A DNA stretch of 34,134 bases from an uncultured Clostridia bacterium (GTDB lineage: Bacteria > Bacillota > Clostridia > Lachnospirales > Lachnospiraceae). The notes beneath the pieces were generated by a model. It made no database searches and was not told the DNA's origin. It saw only the letters and a list, made by a program, of their open reading frames with translations. Of the stretch, positions 7,507 to 17,337 are shown one piece after another. The first letter of the stretch is position 1. Every line of letters starts with the position of its first letter. Both the position numbers and the translations under genes were made by a program. The stretch covers positions 1 to 34,134 of the forward strand of contig CAMVIN010000010.1 of NCBI GenBank assembly GCA_947167565.1, read 5' to 3'.

Positions 7507-9108
7507 ATGACGAACGAACAGGGGAATTTGGCGATTAATTCGGAAAATATATTTCCAATCATAAAAAAGTGGCTGTATTCTGACCATGATATTTTTATCC
7601 GTGAGGTTGTCAGTAATGGCTGCGACGCTATCACAAAGTTAAAAAAATTGTCTTTGATTAGCGAGGCAGAACTGGCAGATGATTATAAGGCAAAGATTTC
7701 TGTTGAGGTTAATCCGGAAGAAAAGACAATCACATTTACAGACAATGGACTCGGTATGACGGCAGATGAAGTGAAAGAATACATCAACCAGATTGCATTC
7801 TCCGGTGCGGCTGACTTTTTGGAAAAGTATAAAGACAAAGCGAATGATGAGCAGATTATTGGTCATTTCGGTCTGGGATTCTATTCTGTATTTATGGTTT
7901 CGGATTCTGCGGAAATTAATACGTTATCTTATAAAGATGGTGCAGAGGCAGTTCACTGGGAGTCTGACGGAGGCCTGACTTTTGAGATGGGACCATCGGA
8001 TAAGGACACAGTTGGTACAGAGATTATTCTCCACGTGAATGAGGACAGTTATGAGTTTGCCAATGAGTATCGTGTACGTGAGGTGCTTGAGAAATATTGT
8101 TCTTTCATGCCGGTGGAGATATTCCTCACAAAAGCAAATGCAGAACCGGAGTATGAGACAATTCCGAGCGAAGAAGTGACAGAAGAAGATACTGTCATTG
8201 AAGAAATCGTGGAAGAGCCGAAGGAAGAAGAAAACAAGGATGGAGAAGACGGAGAGAAAAAAGAACCGGTAAAGAAAACAAAGATTTTGAAACGTCCGGT
8301 ATCTATCAGTGATATCAATCCTCTCTGGAATAAGCACCCAAATGAATGTACAGAGGAAGAATATAAGACCTTCTATCGCAAGGTGTTCAATGATTACAAA
8401 GAGCCGTTGTTCTGGATTCATCTGAATATGGATTATCCATTTAACTTAAAGGGTATTCTGTATTTCCCGAAAGTGAATATTGAATATGAGAACATTGAGG
8501 GAATGATTAAGTTATATAACAATCAGGTGTTTATTGCAGACAACATTAAGGAAGTTATTCCGGAGTTCCTTTTGCTTCTTAAAGGTGTGATTGACTGTCC
8601 GGATTTGCCATTGAATGTAAGCCGTAGTGCACTTCAGAACGATGGTTTTGTCAAGAAGATTTCTGATTATATTACAAAGAAAGTGGCGGATAAACTCAGT
8701 GGTATGTGCAAGACAGACCGTGAGAACTATGAGAAGTATTGGGATGACATCAGTCCATTTATCAAGTTTGGCTGTCTGAAAGATGAAAAGTTTAAAGAGA
8801 AGATTAAAGATTATGTTCTCTTTAAAGATATAGATGATAAATACAGCACATTGTCAGAATATCTGGAGACATTGCCTGAGCCGGAAGTTGAGGCAGAGGT
8901 TGTTGAGAAGGGTGAGGAAGATAATGAGTCTCAAGAAACTGAGGCGCCTAAGAAAACGGTATATTATGTGACAGATATGCAGCAACAGAGTTCCGCGAGC
9001 AGGAGATTAACGCCGTTGTACTTCTTCACAATATTGATCAGCCATTTGTTTCTTCTCTTGAAGCTGGGGATACGGCTGTCAAGTTCCAGAGAATTGATGC
9101 AGATTTAA
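7507..9108 (+). CDS. htpG: Chaperone HtpG (Hsp90), N-terminal and middle domains; frameshifted
   Basis: AGGAGG lies 8 bases before the ATG. The N-terminal GHKL ATPase domain has IREVVSNGCDAITKLKKL (the Hsp90 Asn/Asp helix), TDNGLGMT and GHFGLGFYSVFMVSD. An acidic linker (about 217-258) and the middle domain (to about 480, with NVSRSALQND carrying the catalytic-loop Arg) follow. After KTVYYVTDMQQQ (codon 494) the frame departs from Hsp90 sequence, and residues 495-533 are unrelated. The true continuation lies in another frame from 8991. The product, if made, would lack the C-terminal dimerisation domain, on which Hsp90 function depends. Control by CIRCE and a strong promoter indicates heat-shock regulation. 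Confidence 0.93.
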   Translation: MTNEQGNLAINSENIFPIIKKWLYSDHDIFIREVVSNGCDAITKLKKLSLISEAELADDYKAKISVEVNPEEKTITFTDNGLGMTADEVKEYINQIAFSGAADFLEKYKDKANDEQIIGHFGLGFYSVFMVSDSAEINTLSYKDGAEAVHWESDGGLTFEMGPSDKDTVGTEIILHVNEDSYEFANEYRVREVLEKYCSFMPVEIFLTKANAEPEYETIPSEEVTEEDTVIEEIVEEPKEEENKDGEDGEKKEPVKKTKILKRPVSISDINPLWNKHPNECTEEEYKTFYRKVFNDYKEPLFWIHLNMDYPFNLKGILYFPKVNIEYENIEGMIKLYNNQVFIADNIKEVIPEFLLLLKGVIDCPDLPLNVSRSALQNDGFVKKISDYITKKVADKLSGMCKTDRENYEKYWDDISPFIKFGCLKDEKFKEKIKDYVLFKDIDDKYSTLSEYLETLPEPEVEAEVVEKGEEDNESQETEAPKKTVYYVTDMQQQSSASRRLTPLYFFTILISHLFLLLKLGIRLSSSRELMQI

Positions 9109-9539
9109 CAGAGGCCTTTAAAGAAGAAGGTGATGAGGACAAGTTAAAGGAAGAGACAGAAGTATTGCAGGAGATTTTCCGCAAGGCTATCGGAAAAGAG
9201 AATCTTGAAGTGAAAGTTGAAAAATTAAAGAATGAAAATGTTTCATCTATGATTACGATTGCGGAAGAAGCAAGAAGAATGCAGGATATGATGAAAATGT
9301 ATTCTGCAAACGGCATGGGCGGTATGGATATGTCGGACTACGGGCAGACACTTGTATTGAATGAGAATAACTCATTGGTACAGTATGTTTTGGAAAATAA
9401 GGAGGGCGAGAAGACCGATATGTTCTGTAAGCAATTGTATGATTTGGCACTTCTCAGTAACCAGCCTCTCCCGGCAGAAAAAATGACAGAGTTTGTTCAG
9501 AGAAGTAACGAAATTATGATGTTGCTGGCAACAAAATAA
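8991..9539 (+). pseudogene. htpG: htpG 3' part (C-terminal dimerisation domain) in shifted frame
   Basis: From 8991 the frame reads FREQEINAVVLLHNIDQPF and continues through the HtpG C-terminal domain to LLATK at 9539, 182 residues. Joined to the 494 codons upstream this gives about 676 residues, a normal length for clostridial HtpG. The two frames differ by one base, and a few residues expected between DMQQQ and FREQ seem to be missing, so a deletion of 3n+1 bases (or a sequence error) near 8986-8991 is likely. There is no slippery heptamer. A later start such as the TTG at 9165 has no clear ribosome site. Confidence 0.8.
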
Positions 9540-9558
9540 TACAGGTGTTTTTCGGAGA

Positions 9559-9590
9559 AAGCGGCGTGTTAGGTTGCGTCGCTTTTTTCT
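9559..9590 (+). terminator. Rho-independent terminator after htpG
   Basis: AAGCGGCG (9559-9566) pairs with CGTCGCTT (9577-9584), eight pairs with one G-T, followed by a T-run to 9590. Confidence 0.85.
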
Positions 9591-9606
9591 TGTGTTTTTG
9601 GGAAAA

Positions 9607-9635
9607 TTATGGTACACTTAAACTATCTATATAAT
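9607..9635 (+). promoter_or_regulatory. Candidate promoter of the chemoreceptor operon
   Basis: A perfect TATAAT (9630-9635) with a weak TTATGG (9607-9612) 17 bases upstream, just after the htpG terminator. Confidence 0.55.
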
Positions 9636-9658
9636 GTGAGAATATGGAGGTGCTGGTT

Positions 9659-11593
9659 GTGGGGAAAAAGATGAAAAAAGGTACAGAATTAGAAGAAATG
9701 CTGCGACGTCTGGAAAATCATGATTTCCGTGAGGTGCTTGAGAGCAGACACTTAGATAGTACGGATCTGGCTATCTACAATAGTTATAAAATTTTTTTTG
9801 AAGAATATTTTAGAAATTTTGGAAAAGTAAGTTCTGTATCCAGGCAGTTAGAGGGGGTTGTGGAGAGTGTTGTAGATAATTCTGTCAATGTTAAAGATGC
9901 ATCCGGCTACATAGCAGATGGGGCGGCACAGCAGAAAACTGAAGTGGAACACTGTAAGGATACCATTGATGAGTTTGTGGGCCAGATTGATGACTTAACC
10001 AGTATTTCCAAAGGAATGAATGATCTTGCACACCTGATGAACGAAGAGAATGAACAGGGGAAAAATATTATCATCGAATTAAAGGCTTCCCAGAATCGAA
10101 ATATAAAAGCAATTAACTCCATTACAGAAGAGATTTATCGCTTGGTCGAGAAAACACATAAGATTGATGAAGTGATTCAGCTTTTGTATGATATTACAAG
10201 CCAGACAAACCTATTGGCTCTGAACGCTTCTATTGAAGCTGCCAGAGTCGGTGAGGCCGGCAAGGGATTTGCTGTCGTGGCAGATGAAGTCAGACAGCTT
10301 TCGGAGGAGAGCCGTCATGCCAGTGAGAGAATCAGCACCTCGATAAAGGAGATTAAAGATGAACTGACATCGTTGAAGACGACAATGGATAATTCCAATG
10401 CGACATTTATGGCACAGACGGAAACGGTAGACAAAGTGACCAGTACAATGGAGAATATCCGTGGTTCGATTCAGGATTTTGTCGGAAGGCAGAGAGAGTT
10501 TCAACGAGATGTATCTTCTATGATGGCTGAAAAAGACAAATTGGTGGATTCAATCGAGAACATATATAGCGTCACTGAAAAATCTAACGCAGCGACAGAG
10601 GAAGTGTCCAGTCTCACTCTGATGCAGGATAACAATGCCTCTCTTCTCAAACAGATGGCCAGAGACCTCATGAAGAATATAGATCAGTTGGAGAAGGGGT
10701 CAAAAGATATCAAGATAGAGGAAATAAAAGAGCGAAAGAAAAAGATTGCGATGGTTTGGGATTATGATTTGCCATTTTGGGATCCGGCTACGAAAGAGGC
10801 TGAGAGGACGGCGAAGATTCTGGGCTTTGATGTGGATATATATGCTCCGAAACACCGTGGAGACAAGGGCGTTGAGGAGATGGTTCAGTTTTTGTCTAAG
10901 GTCAACAGTGAGGAGTTTGACGGAGCCGTGGTATCACCGCTTACGGGCAAGGGCATGAAAGAAGTTTTGAACAAGATAAACAGTCAAAAAATTCCAATTA
11001 TTTTTCTTCAGTCGGCCGTGGAGGGAATTCCATATGTGTCACTTGTTGGAACCAACAATGTCGAGTGTGGAAAGAATTCTGCAAGAGCAGTGGTGAATCA
11101 GCTTAATGGATCAGGGGAAGTGGCGATTGGACTTTGGTCAGATACGCAGATGGATGCGATTGAAGATCGCGCCGATGGTTTTATGAAGGAAATGAGCACT
11201 CATCCGGACATAAAGGTTCATTCCTTTGATGTGCTGAGTCATCCGGATGATATGAATGTAGATGCGCTTCTCCGTGATCTTATGGAAGAACATCCGAATC
11301 TGGACTTGATTTTTACAACGAATATTGACTGGGGAGAGACGTTGGCGAAACATCTTGCAAAGACATCCTATGATGTAAAGATTGTTACCGTGGATTTTAC
11401 AAAAGAATTGATTCCATATATTCGTGGTGGCCAGATTGTGTCTGCTATCGCACAGAGACCGATGGTATGGGGCTCTACCCCGATTGAGATGCTTTCTGAT
11501 GTGTTCAATGGTGAGCGGGTAGAGAAAGTGTGCGATACCGGTACCTATGAAGTGAATGTTGGAAATATGGAGATCTTTGCAAAGAGGATGTAA
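9659..11593 (+). CDS. Soluble chemoreceptor fused to a periplasmic-binding-protein-like domain
   Basis: No signal peptide or membrane segment is visible. After a short N-terminal region comes a long coiled-coil MCP signalling domain (about 55-350) with the conserved hairpin tip [18 protein letters not shown] and [15 protein letters not shown], which contacts CheA/CheW. Residues from about 362 ([15 protein letters not shown]) to the end form a type I periplasmic-binding-protein/LacI-like sugar-binding domain. In other proteins that domain is extracellular or sits behind a DNA-binding head; here it should be in the cytoplasm. GTG at 9659 is the best start because GGAGG (9646-9650) stands 8 bases before it; the ATG at 9644 overlaps that site. 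The gene leads a cluster with the c-di-GMP, RND and murI genes. The ligand is unknown. Confidence 0.88.
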   Translation: MGKKMKKGTELEEMLRRLENHDFREVLESRHLDSTDLAIYNSYKIFFEEYFRNFGKVSSVSRQLEGVVESVVDNSVNVKDASGYIADGAAQQKTEVEHCKDTIDEFVGQIDDLTSISKGMNDLAHLMNEENEQGKNIIIELKASQNRNIKAINSITEEIYRLVEKTHKIDEVIQLLYDITSQTNLLALNASIEAARVGEAGKGFAVVADEVRQLSEESRHASERISTSIKEIKDELTSLKTTMDNSNATFMAQTETVDKVTSTMENIRGSIQDFVGRQREFQRDVSSMMAEKDKLVDSIENIYSVTEKSNAATEEVSSLTLMQDNNASLLKQMARDLMKNIDQLEKGSKDIKIEEIKERKKKIAMVWDYDLPFWDPATKEAERTAKILGFDVDIYAPKHRGDKGVEEMVQFLSKVNSEEFDGAVVSPLTGKGMKEVLNKINSQKIPIIFLQSAVEGIPYVSLVGTNNVECGKNSARAVVNQLNGSGEVAIGLWSDTQMDAIEDRADGFMKEMSTHPDIKVHSFDVLSHPDDMNVDALLRDLMEEHPNLDLIFTTNIDWGETLAKHLAKTSYDVKIVTVDFTKELIPYIRGGQIVSAIAQRPMVWGSTPIEMLSDVFNGERVEKVCDTGTYEVNVGNMEIFAKRM

Positions 11594-11641
11594 AGATATT
11601 AGTTTATATAAGAGATTTGTAATGAGAGGAGGTTTGGGCTT

Positions 11642-13315
11642 ATGGAATGGGAAATTGACAAAACCGGTCTGGATAGTCCGCTATTTGAGGGATTTTGTGA
11701 TACGTCTGACAGAAATTTTTTCTTTGTAACGAATATGGAGACAAATGTAACCCGGTGGGATAAAAAGATGGTTAGCTATTTCGGAATGCATAGTGAATAC
11801 ATGATAGATGGCGGATTTGTATGGTCTGAATTTGTTCATCCGGATGACAGGGAGGAATATTTGAAGGATATTACCGAGTTGATGTCAGGAAGAAATCGTG
11901 TTCATACGATGGATTACCGGGCAAGGAACAGCAAGGGTGAATATGTCCGGTGTACCTGTCGGGGAATTGTCATTGATGGAAAAGATGGCGGAGCAGATAT
12001 GTTTGTAGGTTCGATTGAAAATCACAGTATTTCAGATAATGTCGATTCTGTAACAAACTTGTACAATATTATCGGATTTCGGCAGTACTATCAGCTTTTA
12101 AGACAGAATGGTCAGGGCGGTACTATTATTTTGGTCGGCATCAACAACTTTTCAGAGGTGAATGATTTATATGGATACAGAATCGGAGACCAGTTGTTGA
12201 GAATTTTGGGGGAGAGTCTGGTATCCAAAATCGGACATAAATATGGACCTGTTTACCGAATGGATGGGGTTCGGTTTGCGTGTTGCCTTGTGGGAATGGA
12301 TGACAAAGATGAAGTTAGTACAATTTATGATCAGATTAAGAGAATTGCAGCGCATGAATTGTATTTGGGCGGTGAGCGGATTGCCATTACTGTCTCTGCG
12401 GGAGCAGTAGTGCTGGGAGAAGGTTATGATGAGTCATCTCTGCTTACCAGCGCCAGTTATTCGCTGCAGCAATCCAAATACGAAAAGCATGGCGAACTTG
12501 TCTTTTTTGATGAGAATCTCATGGCAGACAGCCGGAAAAATGTTGAGATTCTAAGTACGTTGAGAGAGTCAATACGCAATGATTGTGATGGCTTTTTCTT
12601 ATGCTATCAGCCGGTGATCGGGGCGGAATCTGAAAAATTAGTAGGTGCTGAGGCGTTGCTTCGCTGGGAGAAGGAACCGTATGGATTGGTGCCGCCGGGG
12701 TTGTTTATAGCATGGTTGGAAAATGATCCGAATTTTTTCGATTTGGGCAACTGGATTTTGAGACGCGCAATGACGGAGGGAAAGGAAATATTGAATTATT
12801 ATCCGGATTTTATTCTTAACGTCAACATTGCGTACCCTCAGTTGTCGAGAAAACGTTTTCGAAAATGTCTGAAGGAGATTATTGATGAGACGGGGTATCC
12901 GCCTAAAAATCTTTGCCTGGAGTTGACAGAGAGATGTCATCAGCTTGAAATTTCATACCTTCAGAAGGAGATTGATTATTTGAAATCATTGGGAATTAAA
13001 ATTGCTATTGATGATTTTGGTACAGGGTTTTCATCATTGAATCTTCTCAAAGATCTGGATGTGGATACCCTTAAGATTGATAGAAGTTTTGTCAGTGATA
13101 TTCAGGGGAATGTAGCAAATCAGGAAATTGTGCGCGCAATCAGTAATTGTGCCACAAATCTTAATATACATGTCTGTATGGAGGGGTTAGAGGATCGGGA
13201 TATGATTGACTATATGAGCCGGTTTGGACCGTATAGTTATCAAGGATACTATTATTCCCGGCCGATTCGCATGGAAGATTTTAAAGCTAAATATTTTCCA
13301 CAAGAAAACAATTAA
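11642..13315 (+). CDS. PAS / degenerate GGDEF / EAL c-di-GMP phosphodiesterase
   Basis: GAGGAGG precedes the ATG. Domains in order: PAS (about 25-128, with VHPDDREEY), GGDEF (about 135-290), EAL (about 300-553). The GGDEF signature is RMDGVRF (206-212), so cyclase activity is unlikely. The EAL domain appears complete: E337-A-L-L-R-W, Asn395 region (NVNIAY), E427/E430 (LELTER), D457-D458 (AIDDFGTGFSSL), K478, E514 and Q534 (YQGYYYSRP). It should therefore hydrolyse c-di-GMP, with PAS and degenerate GGDEF as regulatory inputs. It is cytoplasmic. It sits 48 bases after the chemoreceptor gene and 20 before the RND gene, consistent with one operon. Confidence 0.93.
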   Translation: MEWEIDKTGLDSPLFEGFCDTSDRNFFFVTNMETNVTRWDKKMVSYFGMHSEYMIDGGFVWSEFVHPDDREEYLKDITELMSGRNRVHTMDYRARNSKGEYVRCTCRGIVIDGKDGGADMFVGSIENHSISDNVDSVTNLYNIIGFRQYYQLLRQNGQGGTIILVGINNFSEVNDLYGYRIGDQLLRILGESLVSKIGHKYGPVYRMDGVRFACCLVGMDDKDEVSTIYDQIKRIAAHELYLGGERIAITVSAGAVVLGEGYDESSLLTSASYSLQQSKYEKHGELVFFDENLMADSRKNVEILSTLRESIRNDCDGFFLCYQPVIGAESEKLVGAEALLRWEKEPYGLVPPGLFIAWLENDPNFFDLGNWILRRAMTEGKEILNYYPDFILNVNIAYPQLSRKRFRKCLKEIIDETGYPPKNLCLELTERCHQLEISYLQKEIDYLKSLGIKIAIDDFGTGFSSLNLLKDLDVDTLKIDRSFVSDIQGNVANQEIVRAISNCATNLNIHVCMEGLEDRDMIDYMSRFGPYSYQGYYYSRPIRMEDFKAKYFPQENN

Positions 13316-13335
13316 CCAAAAATCAGGAGGACATC

Positions 13336-16300
13336 ATGTTATCAAAGTTTTGCGTAAGGCGACCGTATACGGTGCTTGTTGCGGTTGTCATTGTTTTAGT
13401 GCTCGGATATCTTTCGTTCAGAGATATGAGTACTGATCTGTTACCGAATATGGAATTTCCGTATGCTGTTGTAATGACCACATATGCGGGAGCGAGCCCG
13501 GAAGAAGTGGAGCGGGCAGTTACTGAACCGGTGGAGCAAGCGATGGCGAGTATTAACAATATAAAGACAGTTCAGTCCATGTCAATCAGCAATATGTCCG
13601 TTGTTATCATGGAATTTAATGATGGTACAGATATGGGCTCGACAACTGTGGATATGCGTGAGAGTCTTGACCGTATTACGGCGTCGTGGGATGATGCGAT
13701 TGGAAGCCCTACTATTATGAAAATTAATCCGGAGATGATGCCGGTTATGGTTGCGGCGCTGGATATGGAAGACATGGACGGCGCAGAGGTAACTAAAAAG
13801 GTAGAGGATGATATTATTCCGGAGATTGAGAGTGTCGAGGGGGTTGCTTCCGTCGATGAGTCCGGAGCCATTGAGAAAAAGGTTGAGGTGATTATTCAGC
13901 AGGATAAGCTGGATAAAGTCAATAAAAAAGTGCAGAAGGCGATTGATGGGAAACTGTCAGACGCACAGAAAAAGATTGATAAAAACAAAAAAAAGGTAGA
14001 AGACGGAAAAGACAAACTGGAATCGGAGCAGAAGAAGGCGGCCGATCGGATAGCACAGGGCGAGACAAAGCTGAACAGTGCGACAGAGAAGATTAAGACC
14101 GGACTGGAAACCATTAATGCACAGATAAAACAGGTCAAAAAGCAGAAGAAAACGCTGCTCTCGTCAGAAAAGCAGTTAAAGAGCGGACTGGCGCAGATGG
14201 CAAAAGGCAAGAAGACCTTACAGACAACGATTAAGTCATTGAAACAGGCTAAGGCACAATTAAATACAGTAAAAGACGGTCTGGACAAGATGGATACACA
14301 GATTGCTGCGATGGAGCAGCAGATAAAGGCACTGGGAGACAATGCGCCGGAGGAATTGAAGACGGCACTTTCTGCCTTGCAGACACAGCGTCAGGTCATT
14401 GTAGGGCAATTAGAGAAGCAGGGGATTAAGGAGTCAGAACTTCCTGCCAAAATAAAAGAAGTAGAGACTGGTCTTGTCAAGGCACAGAGTGGTCTGACAG
14501 AACTCGAAAAACAGGAGAAGACGTTAAAGAAAAATCAGAAGAAGATTGTCAAGGCAAAGAAGGCAATTGAGACCGGACTCAGCAAATTGCAGGAGGCAAA
14601 GACAAAATTAAAGGCCGGTAAAGTGTCTACAGCGGATGCTTTGGAAGAATTAAATAAGCAAAAAATTCTTGCCAGTATCAAGATGAGTGTTGCTGAGGCG
14701 CAGCTCAACAGCGGTTCTGAAAAATTGACACAGGCTGAGACTGAATTTAAAAATACAAAGAAGACAACCAAAGAAAATGCAAATGTGAATAAGATTATCA
14801 CAAAAGAAATGGTTGAGGGAATTTTGAAGGCAGAAAATTTTGATATGCCTTCCGGATATATCACAGACGGAGATGCGTCGTATCTTGTCCGTGTCGGTGA
14901 TAAGGTTGACAATATAGATGACATCGGTGAGTTGGTTATTCTTGATATGGATATGGATGATTTAGAGCCGATTCGATTAAAAGATGTGGCTGATATTGCG
15001 CAGACAGACAATTCAGATGATGTATACACGGTGGTCAACGGCAATTCCGCTGTTATGGTGACAATTCAGAAGCAGTCCGGGTTTTCTACCGGAGATGTTA
15101 CGGATTCTCTGAAAAAGAAATTTGATACGTTGCAGGAGGCCAATGAAGGACTGAATATTTCCATTATGATGGATCAGGGGGTATACATTGATCTTGTTGT
15201 CAATGCTGTGCTTGAAAATCTGATGTTTGGTGGTATTTTGGCAATTTTGATTCTGCTGTTTTTCCTGCGGGATCTTCGACCAACGATTGTTGTCGCCTGC
15301 TCGATTCCGCTCAGTGTTGTGGCTGCGGTTGTGGCGATGTATTTCAGCGGTGTGACGCTGAATATCATTTCCTTGTCCGGTCTGGCGCTCGGTGTCGGTA
15401 TGCTGGTAGATAACTCGGTCGTTGTAATTGAAAATATTTTCCGATTGAAGAATGAGGGATATTCGACGAGAAGGGCAGCAGTTGAGGGCGCTTCTCAAGT
15501 GGCAGGTGCTATTGTTGCATCGACACTTACAACAGTCTGCGTATTTGCGCCGATTATATTTACCGATGGAATTACAAAGCAGTTGTTTGTGGATCTGGCA
15601 TTGACGCTTGCATACACATTAGGTGCCAGTTTGTTGATTGCGCTCACCCTGGTTCCGGCAATGTCAGCGGGATTGATTAAGAGAGTAAAGCCGAAAGAAT
15701 CCAGAATCATTAATGGAATGCAGAATATTTATGGAAAGATTCTTGCCAGGATTCTTCGCTTGAAGCCGGTTGTTTTGATTGTTTCTGTTGTACTTCTCGG
15801 ACTGTTTGGTGCACTTGCCATGAAGAATGGTATGTCTATGATGCCGGAGATGGAGAGTACACAGATGACAGCTACCATGACGGTAGAAGATGGCAAAGAG
15901 TTAGAGGAAATTCGACAGATTTCTAACGATGCGATCAAAGCGATGCAGGAGGTTGCGGATGTGGAGACAGTGGGGGCCTATACCGGTTCTGGTTCTTCTA
16001 TGTCAATGCTGACTGGTGGCGGTGGTGGAAATGGTAACACGATTACTATGTATCTGATTCTCTCTGAGGACAGGAGCATGAGCAATGCTGATGTAGTAAA
16101 AGAGATTGAGGAGAAGACAAAAGACCTCGATTGTGAGCTGTCAATCAATGCATCTGCTATGGATATGAGCGCGCTGACAGGGCAGGGTGTGACCATTAAT
16201 ATCAAGGGAAGAAATCTTGATAAGATGCAGGAACTTTCCGAGGAAATCATGGAGGAGTTAAAAGAAATTGACGGTCTTGATAATATTTCCAATGGCCTGG

Positions 16301-17295
16301 ATGATGCGGGGAAAGAGTACCGTATCTCGGTAAATAAAGCAAAAGCAATGAAATATACCTTGACGGTAGCACAGGTATATCAGCAGATTTATGCCAAAAT
16401 CAGTGAGGCGTCGTCCTCTACGACACTGTCAACAGATACGGAAGACTTAGGTGTTTTTGTCAGCAACGCGAAGGATACTTCCATGACGAGAGAAGCCATC
16501 CGGAATATGAAAATCGAGTATACTGATACGACGACACAAAAGACGAAAAAAGTAAAACTCGAAAAGATTGCAACTTTTGAGGAGGCAGATTCTCCAAATA
16601 CAATCAGTCATAATGGACAGAGCAGATATTTGTCTGTTACAGCGGATATAAAGGATGATTATATTGTCAGTGATGTCAGTGCTGATGTAAGAGAACAACT
16701 GGATGGATTTGATGCACCGGCGGGGTATGAAATTGAATTTGACGGAGAAGATGAAGCAACCCGTGAATCAATGAAACAGGTGCTTCTCATGATGGCACTT
16801 GGAATTCTTCTCATGTATCTGATCATGGTTGCTCAGTTCCAGTCGCTGCTGTCACCATTTATCATTTTGTTTACGATACCGCTTGCGTTTACCGGTGGGT
16901 TTATCGGACTTTGGATTTCGGGAAGTGATGTCAGTGTCATTGCGATGATTGGTTTTGTTATGCTCGCCGGAATCATTGTAAATAACGGTATTGTCCTGGT
17001 TGATTATATCAATCAGATTCGTCGCGAAGGGATGGAAAAGAGAAAGGCGATTGTAGATGGTGGAAAGACTCGACTTCGCCCGATTCTTATGACCGCACTC
17101 ACCACGGTACTTGGCCTTATTCCAATGGTCACCGGAGATAAAATGGGTTCGGATATGACACGTCCGATGGCAATTGTCACGATTGGCGGCCTGTTGTACG
17201 GAACACTGTTGACATTATTTGTTGTGCCGTGTATTTATGACCTTCTCAATCGAAAAAAAGATATAACAGAAAAATCACTGGACAGAGAAGATTAG
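13336..17295 (+). CDS. RND (SwrC/HAE1-type) exporter with large coiled-coil insertion
   Basis: AGGAGG precedes the ATG; 1319 residues. The first TM segment is at 12-28. A porter domain follows with FPYAVVMTTYAGASPEEVE, then a Lys/Glu/Gln-rich coiled-coil (about 195-485), then ITKEMVEGILKAENFDMPSGYI, which resumes RND sequence. The first TM bundle starts near 630 and includes GLALGVGMLVDNSVVVIEN, the TM4 motif with Asp. A second porter domain, a glycine-rich stretch (GGGGGNGN) and the last TM bundle (from about 1155, with AGIIVNNGIVLVDYINQ) complete it. It is a proton-driven exporter of the family of B. subtilis SwrC. By alignment from memory with AcrB the insertion falls in the docking region. 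No membrane-fusion protein is encoded beside it. Substrate unknown. Confidence 0.92.
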   Translation: MLSKFCVRRPYTVLVAVVIVLVLGYLSFRDMSTDLLPNMEFPYAVVMTTYAGASPEEVERAVTEPVEQAMASINNIKTVQSMSISNMSVVIMEFNDGTDMGSTTVDMRESLDRITASWDDAIGSPTIMKINPEMMPVMVAALDMEDMDGAEVTKKVEDDIIPEIESVEGVASVDESGAIEKKVEVIIQQDKLDKVNKKVQKAIDGKLSDAQKKIDKNKKKVEDGKDKLESEQKKAADRIAQGETKLNSATEKIKTGLETINAQIKQVKKQKKTLLSSEKQLKSGLAQMAKGKKTLQTTIKSLKQAKAQLNTVKDGLDKMDTQIAAMEQQIKALGDNAPEELKTALSALQTQRQVIVGQLEKQGIKESELPAKIKEVETGLVKAQSGLTELEKQEKTLKKNQKKIVKAKKAIETGLSKLQEAKTKLKAGKVSTADALEELNKQKILASIKMSVAEAQLNSGSEKLTQAETEFKNTKKTTKENANVNKIITKEMVEGILKAENFDMPSGYITDGDASYLVRVGDKVDNIDDIGELVILDMDMDDLEPIRLKDVADIAQTDNSDDVYTVVNGNSAVMVTIQKQSGFSTGDVTDSLKKKFDTLQEANEGLNISIMMDQGVYIDLVVNAVLENLMFGGILAILILLFFLRDLRPTIVVACSIPLSVVAAVVAMYFSGVTLNIISLSGLALGVGMLVDNSVVVIENIFRLKNEGYSTRRAAVEGASQVAGAIVASTLTTVCVFAPIIFTDGITKQLFVDLALTLAYTLGASLLIALTLVPAMSAGLIKRVKPKESRIINGMQNIYGKILARILRLKPVVLIVSVVLLGLFGALAMKNGMSMMPEMESTQMTATMTVEDGKELEEIRQISNDAIKAMQEVADVETVGAYTGSGSSMSMLTGGGGGNGNTITMYLILSEDRSMSNADVVKEIEEKTKDLDCELSINASAMDMSALTGQGVTINIKGRNLDKMQELSEEIMEELKEIDGLDNISNGLDDAGKEYRISVNKAKAMKYTLTVAQVYQQIYAKISEASSSTTLSTDTEDLGVFVSNAKDTSMTREAIRNMKIEYTDTTTQKTKKVKLEKIATFEEADSPNTISHNGQSRYLSVTADIKDDYIVSDVSADVREQLDGFDAPAGYEIEFDGEDEATRESMKQVLLMMALGILLMYLIMVAQFQSLLSPFIILFTIPLAFTGGFIGLWISGSDVSVIAMIGFVMLAGIIVNNGIVLVDYINQIRREGMEKRKAIVDGGKTRLRPILMTALTTVLGLIPMVTGDKMGSDMTRPMAIVTIGGLLYGTLLTLFVVPCIYDLLNRKKDITEKSLDRED

Positions 17296-17337
17296 TGTGA
17301 GCGGGTTCAACAAAATCGATAGTTGGGGGAAGAGGAA

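Noticed and set aside
7924-8421. 165-codon minus-strand frame under htpG
   Set aside because: Antisense of the acidic HtpG linker; Phe-rich composition and no initiation signals.
8980-8992. Programmed -1 frameshift in htpG
   Set aside because: No slippery heptamer or downstream structure is seen, and residues expected at the junction are missing, which favours a deletion or sequence error.
13572-15044. Several open frames of 99-169 codons on the minus strand under the RND gene
   Set aside because: They are antisense shadows of the Lys/Glu-rich coiled coil, rich in Ser/Phe/Leu, without ribosome sites or family resemblance.
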